From Ancistrus triradiatus (taxonomy: Eukaryota > Chordata > Actinopteri > Siluriformes > Loricariidae): a stretch of 64,000 nucleotides of DNA. A program made the position numbers and the translations under genes. This document shows, piece after piece, positions 11,691 through 23,269 of the stretch (positions are counted from its first letter, which is position 1; each line of letters begins with the position of its first letter). Where the stretch lies: the NCBI GenBank assembly GCA_025084515.1, contig JAJAGP010000014.1, positions 1,492,551 through 1,556,550 on the forward strand, written 5' to 3'. The notes below the pieces were generated by a model. It ran no database searches, was not told the origin of the DNA, and saw nothing but the letters and a program-made list of their open reading frames with translations.

Positions 11691-12319
11691 CATCATGGTT
11701 GGAAGATTGCAATTAAGTGTTCTAATAAGGGTGCCGATGTCCAAAGCCGGACCTGTGTTTGAATTGTGGGCAAGAAAAATCTGAACAGGCCGTTCATTTG
11801 TTCGAATGAAGCAGAATACGAATTCTGAGGTTCCTCTGTATAACGAATGAAGAGCTGTAAAGGAAATCTGGGAAATCAAATTTCATGATTTTGCCTCTAC
11901 CTGCACCCCCCGATTCCTCTGCTTGCAGATTTACAGCAGTGTAACAGCGCTGCGTTCTTTCCCTCTACCAGTTATTATCCAGACACATCGCTTCCTTGGC
12001 GTCTCTGTCCGGGCCTCCTTCGCTACACACATACACACACTCCTCAGACAGCCCTTACACACCCCCCTGAGGGATTATCCATCCCCGTCTCTCTTGCACA
12101 GTCATCCAGGCTGAGGTCAGAGGCCACTCTTTAAATAACACATCAGTCTGTACCCACCCCCATGTCTCTCACATCTGACACCTCTAACTTCGTGCCCCCC
12201 CCCCCCACACACACACACCTATTCCTACCTGTAAACATTCAACTTTATTTTGTCTATGAATAAAATAAAAGAGAATGAGAAAGGTTAACCTGTTCATGTC
12301 TTACGTCTAACCCCTCCAG
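11691..12319. other. Unannotated; C-tract and short CA run; intron-like before the 12.3-kb exon
   Basis: Contains a 12-bp C run at 12195-12206 followed by a short CA run to 12218. Bases 12280-12319 end in TCTAACCCCTCCAG, a good branch-point plus 3' splice site for the exon that follows. Confidence 0.5.
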
Positions 12320-12582
12320 CTCTCAGATAGCCCGTCTGTTGACCCTGCCACACTTGGGGTGACCCGCAACCTCAGTTCCTGCCCCAAGCTCCACCTGTAC
12401 CGAACAGAGCAGGTGGTGTCCATGCGGATCAAAGGTCAAGCGGTAGATGATCTTAACCCTGCCTCCGTCGTGCCCTCGGAGTCTCCCCTCACCGGCTTCC
12501 TCAAGCAGTGCAGCACGGAAGGTCTAAGAGTCTCTCCCAAGCACAAATGTGTCATTACTGACGAGCAGCAGCTGCTTCAGAG
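12320..12582 (+). CDS. Candidate internal coding exon, unknown gene
   Basis: I do not recognise the protein. The open frame is bounded tightly by splice signals. Upstream is TTACGTCTAACCCCTCCAG, with a branch-like CTAAC and AG at 12318-12319. Downstream is CTTCAGAG|GTGAAG, with GT at 12583-12584. The frame runs 87 codons plus 2 bases (263 nt, phase 0 in, phase 2 out). An in-frame TAA lies at 12308-12310, before the acceptor, and an in-frame TGA straddles the donor at 12584-12586. The peptide starts LSDSPSVDPATLGVTRNLSS, contains CPKLHLYRTEQVVSMRIKG and ends KHKCVITDEQQLLQR. It is rich in Ser/Pro and basic residues with no low-complexity run, no signal peptide and no membrane segment. No adjoining exon was found in the window, so introns would be long. 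It could be chance or a pseudo-exon, but the agreement of frame and splice sites is better than anywhere else here. Confidence 0.5.
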
Positions 12583-13562
12583 GTGAAGAAATGCAGCCAA
12601 CGGACAGGTGGAGGAACACGAGCACACACAAGAGTGAGAGTATCTGTAACTGATCAGGCTGGGAAATGGTCAGGCATGACATCTGATCTCAGCTTCGCTT
12701 TAACTGCAGCTTCAAGTCAAAAACGAAAGCTTGTCCTTTTGCACACTCTTGGTTCCCGTTCAGTTCCTCTCAAACGCCATGTCAGGGTTATTTCTTATCC
12801 ATAAAGCCCTACTGTATCGATTTCTATTGTGAAACATTGTCTACACAAGCTAAACTGAATTGAATTCCTTAACTAAGATCACCAGAGCATATCATTTAAT
12901 GTTGACGAGTTGAATAATAACATATAATGCATTTCTCTCATCTGTATGTTTTTACAGCAGTTCATTAGTAATCCCTCTTTTAGGAAAAGTTCCATTCTTA
13001 GACTGGGATTGTAGTCAGGACACTACAGTCCGGATATCAGTCCTGTTTTTGCACGAATATTACATGCTATACGGTAATATTATCCTGCATTAGGCATTAC
13101 ATGCACAGTTGCCAAGTCTGATTATTCTAAGCAACTTTGGTCTCATTTTTCTGTAAGTCCCTTGTGCTTTTCTGGGCTTCTTTCTAAAGCAATTTTCTTA
13201 CTCATGCTTCCTCCCTGATCCTGTCTCTCTCCACAAGGCTATACCTGTCTAATAAAGCAAAATTGCTAAGCATCCAAAATCCCATCCCCAAACAAATCAA
13301 AACTGGGCTACCAATTGTCCATCAATGATGCAGTTTCTTTAGCTACTTTGTTATCAATGCAAGGAAGTACGTGGGCGAAAGAAAGAGAGTGAATTAAAAG
13401 ACTGGAATCCGCTACGCAATGTCTTTACATTGATTCATTTATTGATTCTTCATTTTGTGGGCCACTTGCTTTTTTTCAACGTCTTTAGAGCTAAAAGGAA
13501 GAATGCAAAATGAAGACTGCAAAATGATATATACACTGATGTAGTGGTCTCTCCCTCAAAAC
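12583..13562. other. Unannotated sequence after the candidate exon
   Basis: Non-coding, AT-rich after 12800. It would be intron if the 12.3-kb exon is real. No second exon, microsatellite or transposon could be supported. Confidence 0.4.
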
Positions 13563-13593
13563 AAGGGTGGCCTAAGACTTTTGCACAATACTG
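13563..13593 (-). mobile_element. Tc1-like family A, single right end
   Basis: AAGGGTGGCCTAAGACTTTT then GCACAATACTG, the family A terminus also seen at 4205-4232 and 58171-58196. No matching left end was found upstream, so the copy is truncated. Confidence 0.6.
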
Positions 13594-14497
13594 CATAATT
13601 GTGACGTATGAAACTCCAGACCTGAACACCACGTTTCTGGATCTGGACAGTTTGTGACTTGGTGGGCACTCAAGAAAAAGTGATTTTGACATAATTTTCG
13701 TCCATATGATCTGCTAAGGCCCCGTGTTTCTGCACGGTTCATCCCAGCACACTGATGTTCAGTGATTCAAGAGCTTGGTTGGTGTGAAAGCGAGGAGTCA
13801 CAGTTCACTGCATGTCACCTTTAGTAACCTAACCACTCATACCCAAACATCCTCAAAAGACATACATCGGTTTGTCAGTAGTGACTGTACATGCAGGTCC
13901 CATACTGCTGTGTGTATGAGTGTGTATGTCTGTATCTGTGTCATTTGCTCAGCTCCGTCTTTGATGTCGCTGCTTCTAAGCCACACAAAGGCCTCTGTCT
14001 GCTTCGCACACGCTTGCTAAGTCAGTGACTGTCAGCGATGCATTTCTGATTGCGTTCATCTCTCCCTCTCCCTCTCTCTCTCACGGTGGTGCATCCATTA
14101 TGCATGCCTCACCTGGCACCTCTTTAACATGGGTCAGCGCTATCTCTATCACTAACCCTCTCTGCAGGGCTTAGTCAAATGCCAGGCGCTGTGCTGTATG
14201 GGGAGCTCTCCCTCCATTTCCATTTCTCCGTCTCTCTCCTATTCCCCAGCACCTTATAGCTCTCGATCTTGTCTTTATCTTTTTCGCAGATAACGAGAAC
14301 GGGAGGAAAGGTCCTGCTGTTCGAGGAGTAAAGAATGGGGAAAGGCGTGGTGCGAATGGAAAAGAAAGGGTACAATAACAAAGGGGCTTTATGTCTATTC
14401 CTATCAGCCATGCGCATGCACATATAGGTTTCCTTTCTAGGGTTTCTATATATTCCCTTACAAACCTTAATACAGTACAGTGTTTACTACACCAGTC

Positions 14498-14499
<2 letters not shown>
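13594..14499. other. Unannotated; short CT tract
   Basis: Contains a CT-rich run at 14061-14083. The minus-strand openings at 14171-14500 overlap in two frames and show no domain. Confidence 0.45.

Positions 14500-14534
<35 letters not shown>
14500..14534. repeat. (GT)17 microsatellite
   Basis: Perfect GT array of 35 bp. Confidence 0.97.
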
Positions 14535-14537
<3 letters not shown>

Positions 14538-15479
14538 GGCTGCCAGAGTGATTCCTGACCCTGTAATCAGTGTGAGCAGAAACAGAGGAGGACTTGTATG
14601 GCCGTTATGGGTCAGAGGTCACGTTGAGTCCGCCATTATCCACTCCGCTGGTCGCATTCCTGGGCTTCGTGCCCAGAGAGGCATTTTCTGCCCCCCACAG
14701 CGCAAGAACGTATACACACTCCGCCTGCTGTAGTTCTGCGACGTGTTTGTGTGAATGCCCACCCAGAACCATGGCGCCTCGAGAAGCGGGACGAGAAGCG
14801 ACGCGGGAAGAAATAAACACACGTCCAGAGGAGTATGCGATGAATGAAGCAGCAGAGAGATTTCCAGTTTAACTCCCAGCAGCTCTGGGTAAATATCACC
14901 TGCTCTGAATACAAATCCCACCTCCATTCATCCATCGTGTCACTAATGACACTGTATTTGATTATGATTCATCAGAAATGTTACAGCCCCAAAACAAAGC
15001 TTCTGAAACATCATCAGAGTGGGAGGTTCTTCCTGATTTGGAGCGGTGGCAGTGTGGCCGTCTGGATGGAACATTATAGTTAGTTGACGAGCTCTCCAAA
15101 TGGCTGCTAATTGTGAAAGACTAAGTGTGAGATGGCCCGGGTTATTCCTTTCCGGCGCTCAGTGTTAATAGAAAATTGTAACGACAATGCTCCAAAGTGC
15201 TCAGAGGGCACAGATGAGCGTTTACCCTGATCCATCTGAGGTAATATAAGTATGAAAGGCAGGCCATCATGCATGGTGCTGGGACTAATCAGTTCTTGAA
15301 CTCGGAGATTAAAGCACAGAGCTAAGGTTTAGCACGGGAGCCGCTTGGCAGCCTGTCCCTAGAGGAGGGAGTAAAAACACCGACCTTTTCCGTGGGCCTG
15401 TATCCTCTAGTCTTCCCCTGTCCTTTTCTCTTCCTTTCTTTCCCCTCCTAACGCACTCCTGCCAGCCGGGTCAGGGACC
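14535..15479. other. Unannotated intergenic sequence
   Basis: Several overlapping openings at 14594-14935 on both strands reflect few stops in a GC-richer patch. No frame has splice support or a known motif. Confidence 0.45.
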
Positions 15480-15730
15480 CCGGCCGAGTGGAACTCATTA
15501 TGGAGTCCCCTCATTTCCATTCAGAGCGGGGCCCTCAGAGCAAGAGGACCGGGCGACGGCATCGAGGGCGATACAGCTACAGAAAGTACGATGGCGGACA
15601 GAAACAGCCTCTAATATCCCGGCAGAGAAAGTAATTGAAGAGTCAGCTATCATCAGCGACACATTTAATAAACATGAGCTCCAGTCCATCAGCACGCAGC
15701 CAACAGCTAAGAGGATATGCAAATCCAACA
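15480..15730. promoter_or_regulatory. Possible conserved non-coding element
   Basis: Unique-looking sequence with a perfect POU-type octamer ATGCAAAT at 15717-15724, CTCATTATGG near 15494 and AAGTAATTGAAG near 15630. No repeat features. The enhancer reading is inference from motifs. Confidence 0.25.
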
Positions 15731-15954
15731 AGGACGGCCTAAAGAGGGCACAGAATAGAAAACAAGAAAAAAGGAGAGCAGTGAAGAAGCTGAATAAGAG
15801 TGGAGGGAAATAAAGAGGAGTGGACTAAGAGGGAAAGAAGCATCACCAATACAAAGTCTCTTAACAAACAAGAGAGTGTCTGCTCAATGGTACACACCAA
15901 GAAACATAACTAAAAATGATATTAAGACTTATAAATAAAAATGGAACGTGGTCT

Positions 15955-16090
15955 TTCTGGTCAGGGTCACCTATCCCTGGAGGCCATGAGGACATGGACT
16001 GGACTGGACTGGACGCAGGTTCATCACAGGAGTCGCTGTTGCAGCATTGGGATAATCCCCCAACCGGCTTCACTCCCTCAGAAGCATGGA
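15955..16090 (+). repeat. Degraded CTGGTCAGGGTC repeat with (GGACT)n
   Basis: CTGGTCAGGGTC at the left, (GGACT)4 at 15996-16014, then AGTCGCTGTTGCAGCATTGG, and GGCTTCACTCCCTCAG. The blocks CTGGTCAGGGTCA, TCACTGTTGCA and ACTTCACTCCTTCAG recur at 34515-34620, and GGTCGCTGTTGCAGCA near 56707. So it is a dispersed family whose GGACT expansion is private to this copy. Confidence 0.6.
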
Positions 16091-17483
16091 ATAACGCCTG
16101 CCTTTGAAGCCTGACTCAGCCTGGAGGCACCACTGGGACCATGGAGCGCCTCTCCGTCCGAGTGCTAAATTTAATTTGCTATTACTACATATTAATCGTG
16201 TAGGAGTTACAATTTTCACGACACTGCTCTGTAGTTTAACATTTATCGACCGAATTCAATTGGCCCAAGACTATTTCTAGGTCTTTTTTGTTTTGGTGAT
16301 GATCCACCTAGAAACAGGGGCTGTGTGTAGAGTTTAGTTTGAAGGGGTATTCCTAAAATCTTGCTCTGGTGCATATAGTGACAGTTTGAAGGGGAATTTC
16401 TGTCTAACCAGGATAAGGTTGGTTCCCAGAAAACAGGATTAAGGATTTTCCCTCAGGCACCTTTAAAGCTTCAGTGGTACTGAGTTCTGAAGATGACTGA
16501 TGAGAATTATTTCCTCTTTCCTTCCTTCGCTTGTTACCTCGTATAACCCGTTGGTGCCACTGGTTCATTTTTCTGACTTATCCAACAAAAGCAGTTGTAG
16601 ACAAAGTCAGAATGAAACGCTTATGCGACTCTTTTTCCCTGACAAAGCGGCACATTTGTTTGCGAGTAATTATATTTTTAAACTATTGGCAGCCATCTGT
16701 TTGCCAACATTTGGAAGCGAATGCAAATGTGAACGCAACTGTGGCGACGCTGAAAGGAACGTTTGGATTGATAAGCAACATACGACTGCGCTCGCGCCCG
16801 CTCGCGTAGGTGTTAAGTGCGACATTCTCACATTTGGAAGACAAACACAGGGAGATCTGAGGGGTCCAGGTGCGCGTCTGCAGTCGAGTGTCTGCCTCAC
16901 AGGACGACGGCGCTCGTCTTCAAAGTCGCACACAAACGCACCTTGAAAACGCACACACACACAGCCCCTCCTGTCTGATTACACACTGTCTGCTCCATCT
17001 TTTATCCTGAGCCCATGCTCATCTGCCTGGAGTTCAGTAGCCTGTCTTGTTCCACCTGCTGCCCCCTTGTGGGGTGACTCTCATTTTGTATCGCTCTCTC
17101 ATCCACGTCCAGCTCAGAGTTTCTCTCGTTCACCTCGGTAAGCTTGGGAACTTGTGGGCAAGCACTTGTGGGACCCTAGCTAGTTGTTATTTGTATTGTT
17201 TATTACGTTTTATACTTATGGGCTCTCGTACATCATCTACGCAACTCTGGACTAGAGCTGGTGCCAAATTCTTGGAGAGTCTGTTCAACACAATGCCAGT
17301 TCACTCATCAAAACAGCCTGGCACTTTGGATATTGTAGTCCTCTCTCTAACGATGTTCCTAATCGGCACGTTTGTTTTCCAGACATTTGCTGCGCACAAA
17401 CTTTTGTAAAGACGAATAGTGAAACCCAGTAGGCCTTACTTATCAAAACAAGGCTGTGTATTTGTGTGGGAATACAGTCAGTG

Positions 17484-17484
<1 letters not shown>
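16091..17484. other. Unannotated intergenic sequence
   Basis: Holds the 148-codon opening at 16500-16946, which is mirrored by an opening on the other strand and contains no recognised domain or splice pattern. I treat it as chance. Confidence 0.4.

Positions 17485-17513
<29 letters not shown>
17485..17513. repeat. (AC)n microsatellite
   Basis: AC array of about 14 units. Confidence 0.95.
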
Positions 17514-17514
<1 letters not shown>

Positions 17515-18559
17515 GCAGACTTACACATGCAGGACAGGTCAAAGGAGGTCCATCTCAGCAAGACCCTTGACCCCAGTGGCCTTTAATCGCTCCTCTCGGC
17601 TCAAGCAAACACACACATGCCACGACGACCCACAGCTCTGCCCAGTCACTGACATAAAACTCTCCCTCCCAGTCCTGACCTTGCCCGACCTCTGCCCTGA
17701 TCTTATGACTCCTCCATAAATCAGACTCGCTCTGTCACTGGCCAGCCAATCAGAGTCGGACCCGGCAGTCCCGAACACATTCCGTTAGGGGACAAAAGGC
17801 GACTCCTGAAGTTTTGATGTCATACATAAAACAGCGATTTCAAAATTTACAGCGTTTTGGTGATGCGGCACGGCATAATTAATTTAGAAACCTTACCCAG
17901 GCGTACGCCATAAGCGCAGACAGCATTTATCAGGATTTACTACCATACTTTAATGCAAACCGAACTTTGGGATATTGGGGGGGTGCTGTAAAACCGCTGC
18001 GCCATATTTTACCCAGCATGCTAACACAGGAAGATATAGCACATGATAAGAGCAGCCCATTGCCTCGTGACAGATAATCATTCGTTTCCCGCTTCTCAGC
18101 GTTTCGCCTCTCAGACGTGGCGTCTCGTGTACGGACAGCTTTATAGCACAGAACTCAATCACACTCCTCCCTCAGGAGCCGCATAAACAACACACACACA
18201 GACACAGACACACACACACACAAACATAAACACACCGTTCTACTGCAGGACCGATATTAAACTTCACAATTATTCACTGTTACAGATGTAATGACCGCCT
18301 AACTGTTAGTCATTAATTCAGCTCTACTGTTAATCAGGTGAATGTGGGACAGCGCTGATGGAGGTCTTTCATCTTGCTAATTGAAGTGAGTAACTCAATG
18401 AGGCGTGTGTTAAAGAGACAGTAGGACAAATATAAAACGTAACCATTAGGAGTGAGGGACATGGATAAACAATAATAATCTCGATATTTTCCGGGATTTG
18501 GTCGATAACTATACTAAGACGATACTTTGGCAGTGTATTCCTTGGATCTAAAGAATTCA
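17514..18559. other. Unannotated; interrupted CA tract
   Basis: A CA tract with CAGA interruptions at 18189-18222. Otherwise I see no gene or repeat. Confidence 0.45.
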
Positions 18560-18715
18560 AAAGTTTTTGGAACCCGTATCTCTCAACCGCGATGTCACTG
18601 ATGACAGCATTCCTCTAAGGTTTGCTGAGTGTGTTTTTGTGCTGGTACCTTGGCTGATTTAAGCCTGTTATGGACAGCCGCCTCCTGAAGTTTGTCCTAA
18701 TCTTCATATTCTGCA
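18560..18715 (+). repeat. Dispersed repeat R2, copy 1, interrupted by a Tc1 element
   Basis: Blocks GATGTCACTGATGACAGCAT, TGAGTGTGTTTTTGTGC, ATACCTT/GTACCTTGG, GGACAGC and TTTGTC..AATCTT..ATTCTGCA recur in the same order at 21505-21760. It ends exactly where the Tc1-like element at 18716 begins, so that element probably inserted into it. Confidence 0.55.
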
Positions 18716-19854
18716 CAGTGGTTCTTGAAAGCTTGTGAACCCTTTAGAACTTTCTATATTTCTGTATAAATATGACCTAAAATATCATCAGATTTTCACA
18801 CAAGTTCTAAAAGTAGATAAACCCAGAACCCAGTTTAAAAAATGAGATAAAAATATTATACTACATTTATTTATTAAGGAAAATGATCCAATATTACATA
18901 TTAGTGAGTGGCTTTCAGTATCTGGTGGTTTCCTGTAGCTGTTGATCAGTCCTGCACACCGGCTTGGAGGAATTTTAGCCCATTCCTCCGTACAGAACAG
19001 CTTCAGCTCTGGGATGTTGGTGGGTTTCCTCACATTAGCTGCTCACTTCAGGTCCTTCCACAACATTTCCATTGGATTAAGGTCAGGACTTTGGCTTGGC
19101 CATTCCAAAACATGAACTTTATTCTTCTGTAAACCATTTCTTTGTAGAACGACTTGTGTGTTTAGCGGTCGCTGTCTTGCTGCATGATCCACCTTCTCTT
19201 GAGATGCAGTTCATGGACAGATGTCCTGACATTTTCTTTTAGAATTCTCTGATATCATTCAGAATTCATTGTTCTATAAATGATGGCAAGCCGTCCTGCC
19301 CAGATGCAGCAAAACAGGCCCAAACCATGATGCTACCACCACCATGTTTCACAGGTTCTCATGCTGGAATGCAGTGTTTTCCTTTCTCCAAACATAACGC
19401 TTTTCTTTTAAACCAAAAGGTTCTATTTTGGTCTCATCCGTCCACAAAACGTTCTTCCAATAGCCTTCTGGCTCGTCCACGTGATCTTTAGCAAACTGCA
19501 GACGAGCAGCAATGTTCTTTTTGGAGAGCAGTGGCTTTCTCCTTGCAGCCCTGCCATGCACACCATTGTTGTTCAGTGTTCTTCTGATGGTGGGCTCATG
19601 AACATTAACATAACATAACTCTAATTTCACCTTCATTTTTACTGATAATTCTATAGGTTCACTAACTTTTGCCACTCCCTAATATGTAATATTGGATAAT
19701 TTTCCTCAATAAATAAATGGCCAAGTATAATATTTTTGTCTCATTTGTTTAACTGGGTTCTCTTTATGTGCTTTTAGGAACTGTGTGAAAATCTGATGAT
19801 GTTTTAGGTCATATTTATGCACAAATATAGAAAATTCTAAAGGTTGCACCACTA
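18716..19854 (-). mobile_element. Tc1-like transposon, family B, copy 1
   Basis: The left end is CAGTGGTTCTTGAAAGCTTG; the right end is GCACCACTA, next to TA at 19855-19856. Long inverted termini of about 200 bp share ATATGACCTAAAA, ATCAGATTTTCACACA, TATTATACT and ATCCAATATTACATATTAG. The transposase reads on the minus strand. Left TA has decayed to CA. At 1139 bp it is shorter than the usual 1.2-1.6 kb because the transposase 5' part is gone. Confidence 0.9.
18905..19606 (-). pseudogene. Tc1-like transposase, N-terminus deleted
   Basis: Minus strand. It opens in the middle of the enzyme with NVHEPTIRRTLNNNGVHGRA, then KDHVDEPEGYWKNVLWTDET, where D of WTDET is the first catalytic Asp of the DDE triad. 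Further on come the MQQD block (second Asp), the WPSQSPDLNPMEMLW-type block (third acidic residue) and a C-terminal IPELKLFCTEEWAKIPPSRC region. The N-terminal paired-like DNA-binding half is missing: 5' UTR sequence joins directly to the linker near 19606. Stops and frameshifts follow WRKENTAFQHENL. It cannot make active enzyme. The copy at 30501 keeps the part this one lost. Confidence 0.85.
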
Positions 19855-19856
19855 TA

Positions 19857-21504
19857 CGTTAGTTGTTGAGCTGTCTTTAACGCAGACCGATTTCCAAGTT
19901 TTCAGATTGACTTCCATCAATTAAATCTAACGACATAGACTTAATTTTATCATCAGATATCATTTTAAGCTCAGAAATATTTAATCTTACCTTTACTTGG
20001 GTGTGAGAAATTACTAAACAGCTCATGAGATATGTATTACCTTGAGTTATTTCCATGGGTAGATTATTAGCAAGTCTTCTTTCAGTTCAACACTACTTTA
20101 ATTTTTTTTGGTGAGATTTCTCGATTCTTCTTCTGGAGCATCAGGGGGCCACTAGCTGACTGTTCATATGTAAATGCATTCAATGATACCTATCATCAAA
20201 AAAATTGAATTTGAATTCATTTTGGATTTATCAATCTGTCTGCCTGTGTATCTATCTATCTACACACAGAAATGGTGCCGTGACCCGGGTGTGATACTTT
20301 CCTTGAGGACATTGTTTGCTCAGTGGCTTAGTCCCAACACTTCCAACCTGTTAGCACTTAAGCCAGCTCTTATAAATAATTTTGGCTGCTCTAAAATGCA
20401 CCTAGGTATGAATGTTTTCTTGTCTACAGGGTTTGGACCCGCAAAACAATTAAGAGCATAAAGAAGCTTAGAACTAATCAACAAATAAGTGCCTCCTATT
20501 GGTCACACAGAGAACTGCTCACAGTGAAGGTAGTCAGGGATGAAATAAAATTATGATCCAACTTTCCTTGCAGGCTTTAGAGAGGCTTGATTCAGAGAGA
20601 CTAGCCGTTGTGGCCTTTTCTGCCACGGCTCAGTGTTTTCCCAGCCATCAGCTTGACCCGGTGCACCTCAGGTCGTGTCTGAGACCGTGGCTGTGGTTGT
20701 GGGGGTGTTCTCCAGGACCAAGAGAGATGGACAGAGAAAAGTGAGGGTGAGCCGGCAGCAAAGTGGTCTGAGCACAGGAACTCAGCTAACAGGATTAAGT
20801 CGGCTAAAATGCTTTCAGCCTCTCGAGAGAGACGAGAGAGAGAAAGAGAGAGAGAGAGGAGTATAGTAGAAGGATGGGATGAGCAAAAGACTTCAAGTTT
20901 TACCATTTTAATGAGTGTTTCTTGAGCATTTAGGTCCACATTCTGCACTTGATCTTGCATCGATTGAGAGAGAGAATTTCACTACAGAAGAAAACGCCTG
21001 ATTGTCTAAGCTTGTTCCCGAGTAACAATCCCCGTACGTTTGATACCATTTTCTTTTTCCAACTGCAGCACAGAGCATCATTAGTCGGCGTGCATGCATG
21101 TGTGAGACATGCCCGTATCCGGCTGCAGTAGCCAGCTCTGGTGTGGATTACACATCCTACTAACCGCTGCTGACTAAATCGAATTCACCTAATCGACTTA
21201 GGGCTTTAGTAATTGGATGTGTATGATCTGGCGGCCCCCGACCAGAGCCGGCGCGAGGCTAACAATGAGATATCAGTGTCTGAGTGTACGTGGTACTGCA
21301 AACACAAATGCAAGGATGTGCCAAATATGTCCAAATATATTGACACATGGAGCAATTTAACAAACTGTCCTTGTGTTTAAATATATATTGAAATACAGTT
21401 ACTATGTTGCTTGACAATACAGAATACTGTGTAGACTATTGTGTAGACAAAACGACTATTTTCACACGTAACAGTTTCTAGAGTTTATTCAGAACAGTTG
21501 AAAA
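19857..21504. other. Unannotated; short GA tract
   Basis: GA-rich run at 20822-20858. The opening pair at 20601-20960 is driven by this tract and by a GC-richer patch. No supported exon. Confidence 0.4.
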
Positions 21505-21760
21505 ACCAAAAGTTTTGAGACAGGTCAATGGCCAGACTGGTTCGAGCTGACTCAGATAACCATCTGTCTTTCATGGTGTCATCGATGACAGCATTTGTTA
21601 AGTCTTGCTATCTGATCTTGTTATAAGGCACTTTTTTCAGAATTAGTCCTCAGAATTATTTCTCGGTTTTCTGAGTGAGTTTTTGTGCAGATACCTTTCA
21701 CAGACAGCTAACTTCCAACGTTTGTCAAAATCTTGCAAGATTTGCAGCTTGATCTAGCAA
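21505..21760 (+). repeat. Dispersed repeat R2, copy 2
   Basis: Same block order as 18560-18715: TGTCATCGATGACAGCATT, TCTGAGTGAGTTTTTGTGC, GATACCTT, GACAGC, TTTGTCAAAATCTTGC and AGATTTGCA, with extra sequence between the first two blocks. Non-coding, identity unknown. Confidence 0.55.
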
Positions 21761-22302
21761 TTAAATCTAGCAGACTGCGAGGCAGGTGATGTCTGTATTT
21801 TGTCTCCTGGCACAGTGTGTTCACTCATTTATAACTTCAGTCATGCACTTTTAGGCCGAACACTTGGTCTGTCCCACCTGGCTATGTAACGGAGCGAATA
21901 TGTGAACTCTTAAGGCTTGTTTTTGTGTTTTGCAAAGTGAGTGTTTATATATAAGCGTGTATATTGAATAATTAAGAGATTATCATAGACGATGCCTACT
22001 TATAGACAACCCCACTTTCCCTACAATGATCATGCACAAAGTCACAAATCAAAAGCCGTCCCAAACTGGTTTCAGTCAATATCCAATCACAGACTTTGCG
22101 ATGTGGTAGACTGACAGATCGGCAACATGGAAGTGAGGGAATTGTAGTCTTTTGGAATCCATACCATGAAGCATCAAGGCTCATTTGAGAGTCATAGTAC
22201 TGTATTCCTAATAAAGTGCTCGGTGGGTGTACAACATGACTCATCTCACAAGTATCTAGTCACTCCTTACTCCAATTATCCAACCTCCAACTCTGTGTTC
22301 AC
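21761..22302. other. Unannotated intergenic sequence
   Basis: No repeat family, exon or RNA gene recognised. Confidence 0.4.
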
Positions 22303-22336
22303 TGTGTGTGTGTGTCAGTGTGTGTGTGTGTGTGTG
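22303..22336. repeat. (TG)n microsatellite with one CA interruption
   Basis: Two TG runs split by CAG at about 22316. Confidence 0.93.
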
Positions 22337-22448
22337 CTCTTTTGCCCATTATCAGATGTTCAAACATGAGACACCTCTTTAATTTGAGATCAGAAAAATG
22401 AACAGTTCCTACCTTTCATGGCAGTGACAGCACAGGAATATGGCATGC

Positions 22449-22476
<28 letters not shown>
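22449..22476. repeat. (CA)14 microsatellite
   Basis: Perfect CA array; it lies only ~110 bp from the TG array at 22303. Confidence 0.95.
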
Positions 22477-22480
<4 letters not shown>

Positions 22481-22780
22481 AATGCATACAAACCCAGCGA
22501 GTACGAGAGATGCACTTCTGCGCTCTGATTAATAAAGGTCAATTAGCAATTAAAATTTCCATATTTAATCAACCCCCTGGGGTAGCATTTGCCCCTCTTG
22601 TCTTCTCTCATTTCTCTCTTTCTCTTTGTGTCTCTCCTCGGCTCCTTCTCCTGCAGAGACACTGGCTCTTGCTGTGAGAAAAATAAAAAAGCTTCGAGAT
22701 ATGATAAGCAGTAAACACGCTGTGGCTACCTCTAACATCGAACACACACAGAGACACACAAATCCTCTTTTTTTTCTCCG

Positions 22781-22809
22781 CCCCCCCCCCCCCCACCCTT
22801 CCCCCCCCA
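22781..22809. repeat. Poly-C tract
   Basis: Runs of about 15 and 8 cytosines separated by ACCCTT. It may form i-motif/G-quadruplex structures. It makes the plus-strand frame here look proline-rich. Confidence 0.9.
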
Positions 22810-23269
22810 GGTGCCCTGCCATCGCAGGCGGCCGTCCTTCTGACAACTGCCTTCCCTCATTAATCTTGATGTGTCTGCTCGCTGCTGCATTCTTCCACGG
22901 GCTTTCAACCCTCTCACTAATTGCAATTAATCACCAGGCGAAACAGATGCTAGGAACAAGCGCTTGAAAGGAAGGAGGAGGGATGGAAGGGTGTAAGAGA
23001 ACAGGAGAAGGTGGGGGCGTGGGGTGGGGGAGTGCATGTTGATGAAGCTGTCAGAAGGGGCTGATGGGTGCCCGGGGTAAAGGGTGCGAGGACAAGCGTG
23101 ACCCTGTCACCGAAGCCCCTGCGGCATTTGTCAAATCCTGCTGCACCGTTCGACAATAAGGGATAATAAAAATCGGGACGAGATTACAGAAGGGGCGAGA
23201 GACAGGGAGCAGAGAGAGAGGGAGGAAAGGGAGAGGAGGTATCACCCCGATCTGTGTAATAGGCATTCA

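Noticed and set aside
16500..16946. 148-codon plus-strand open frame
   Set aside because: The opposite strand is open over much of it, no domain or splice pattern is visible, and the composition changes within the frame.
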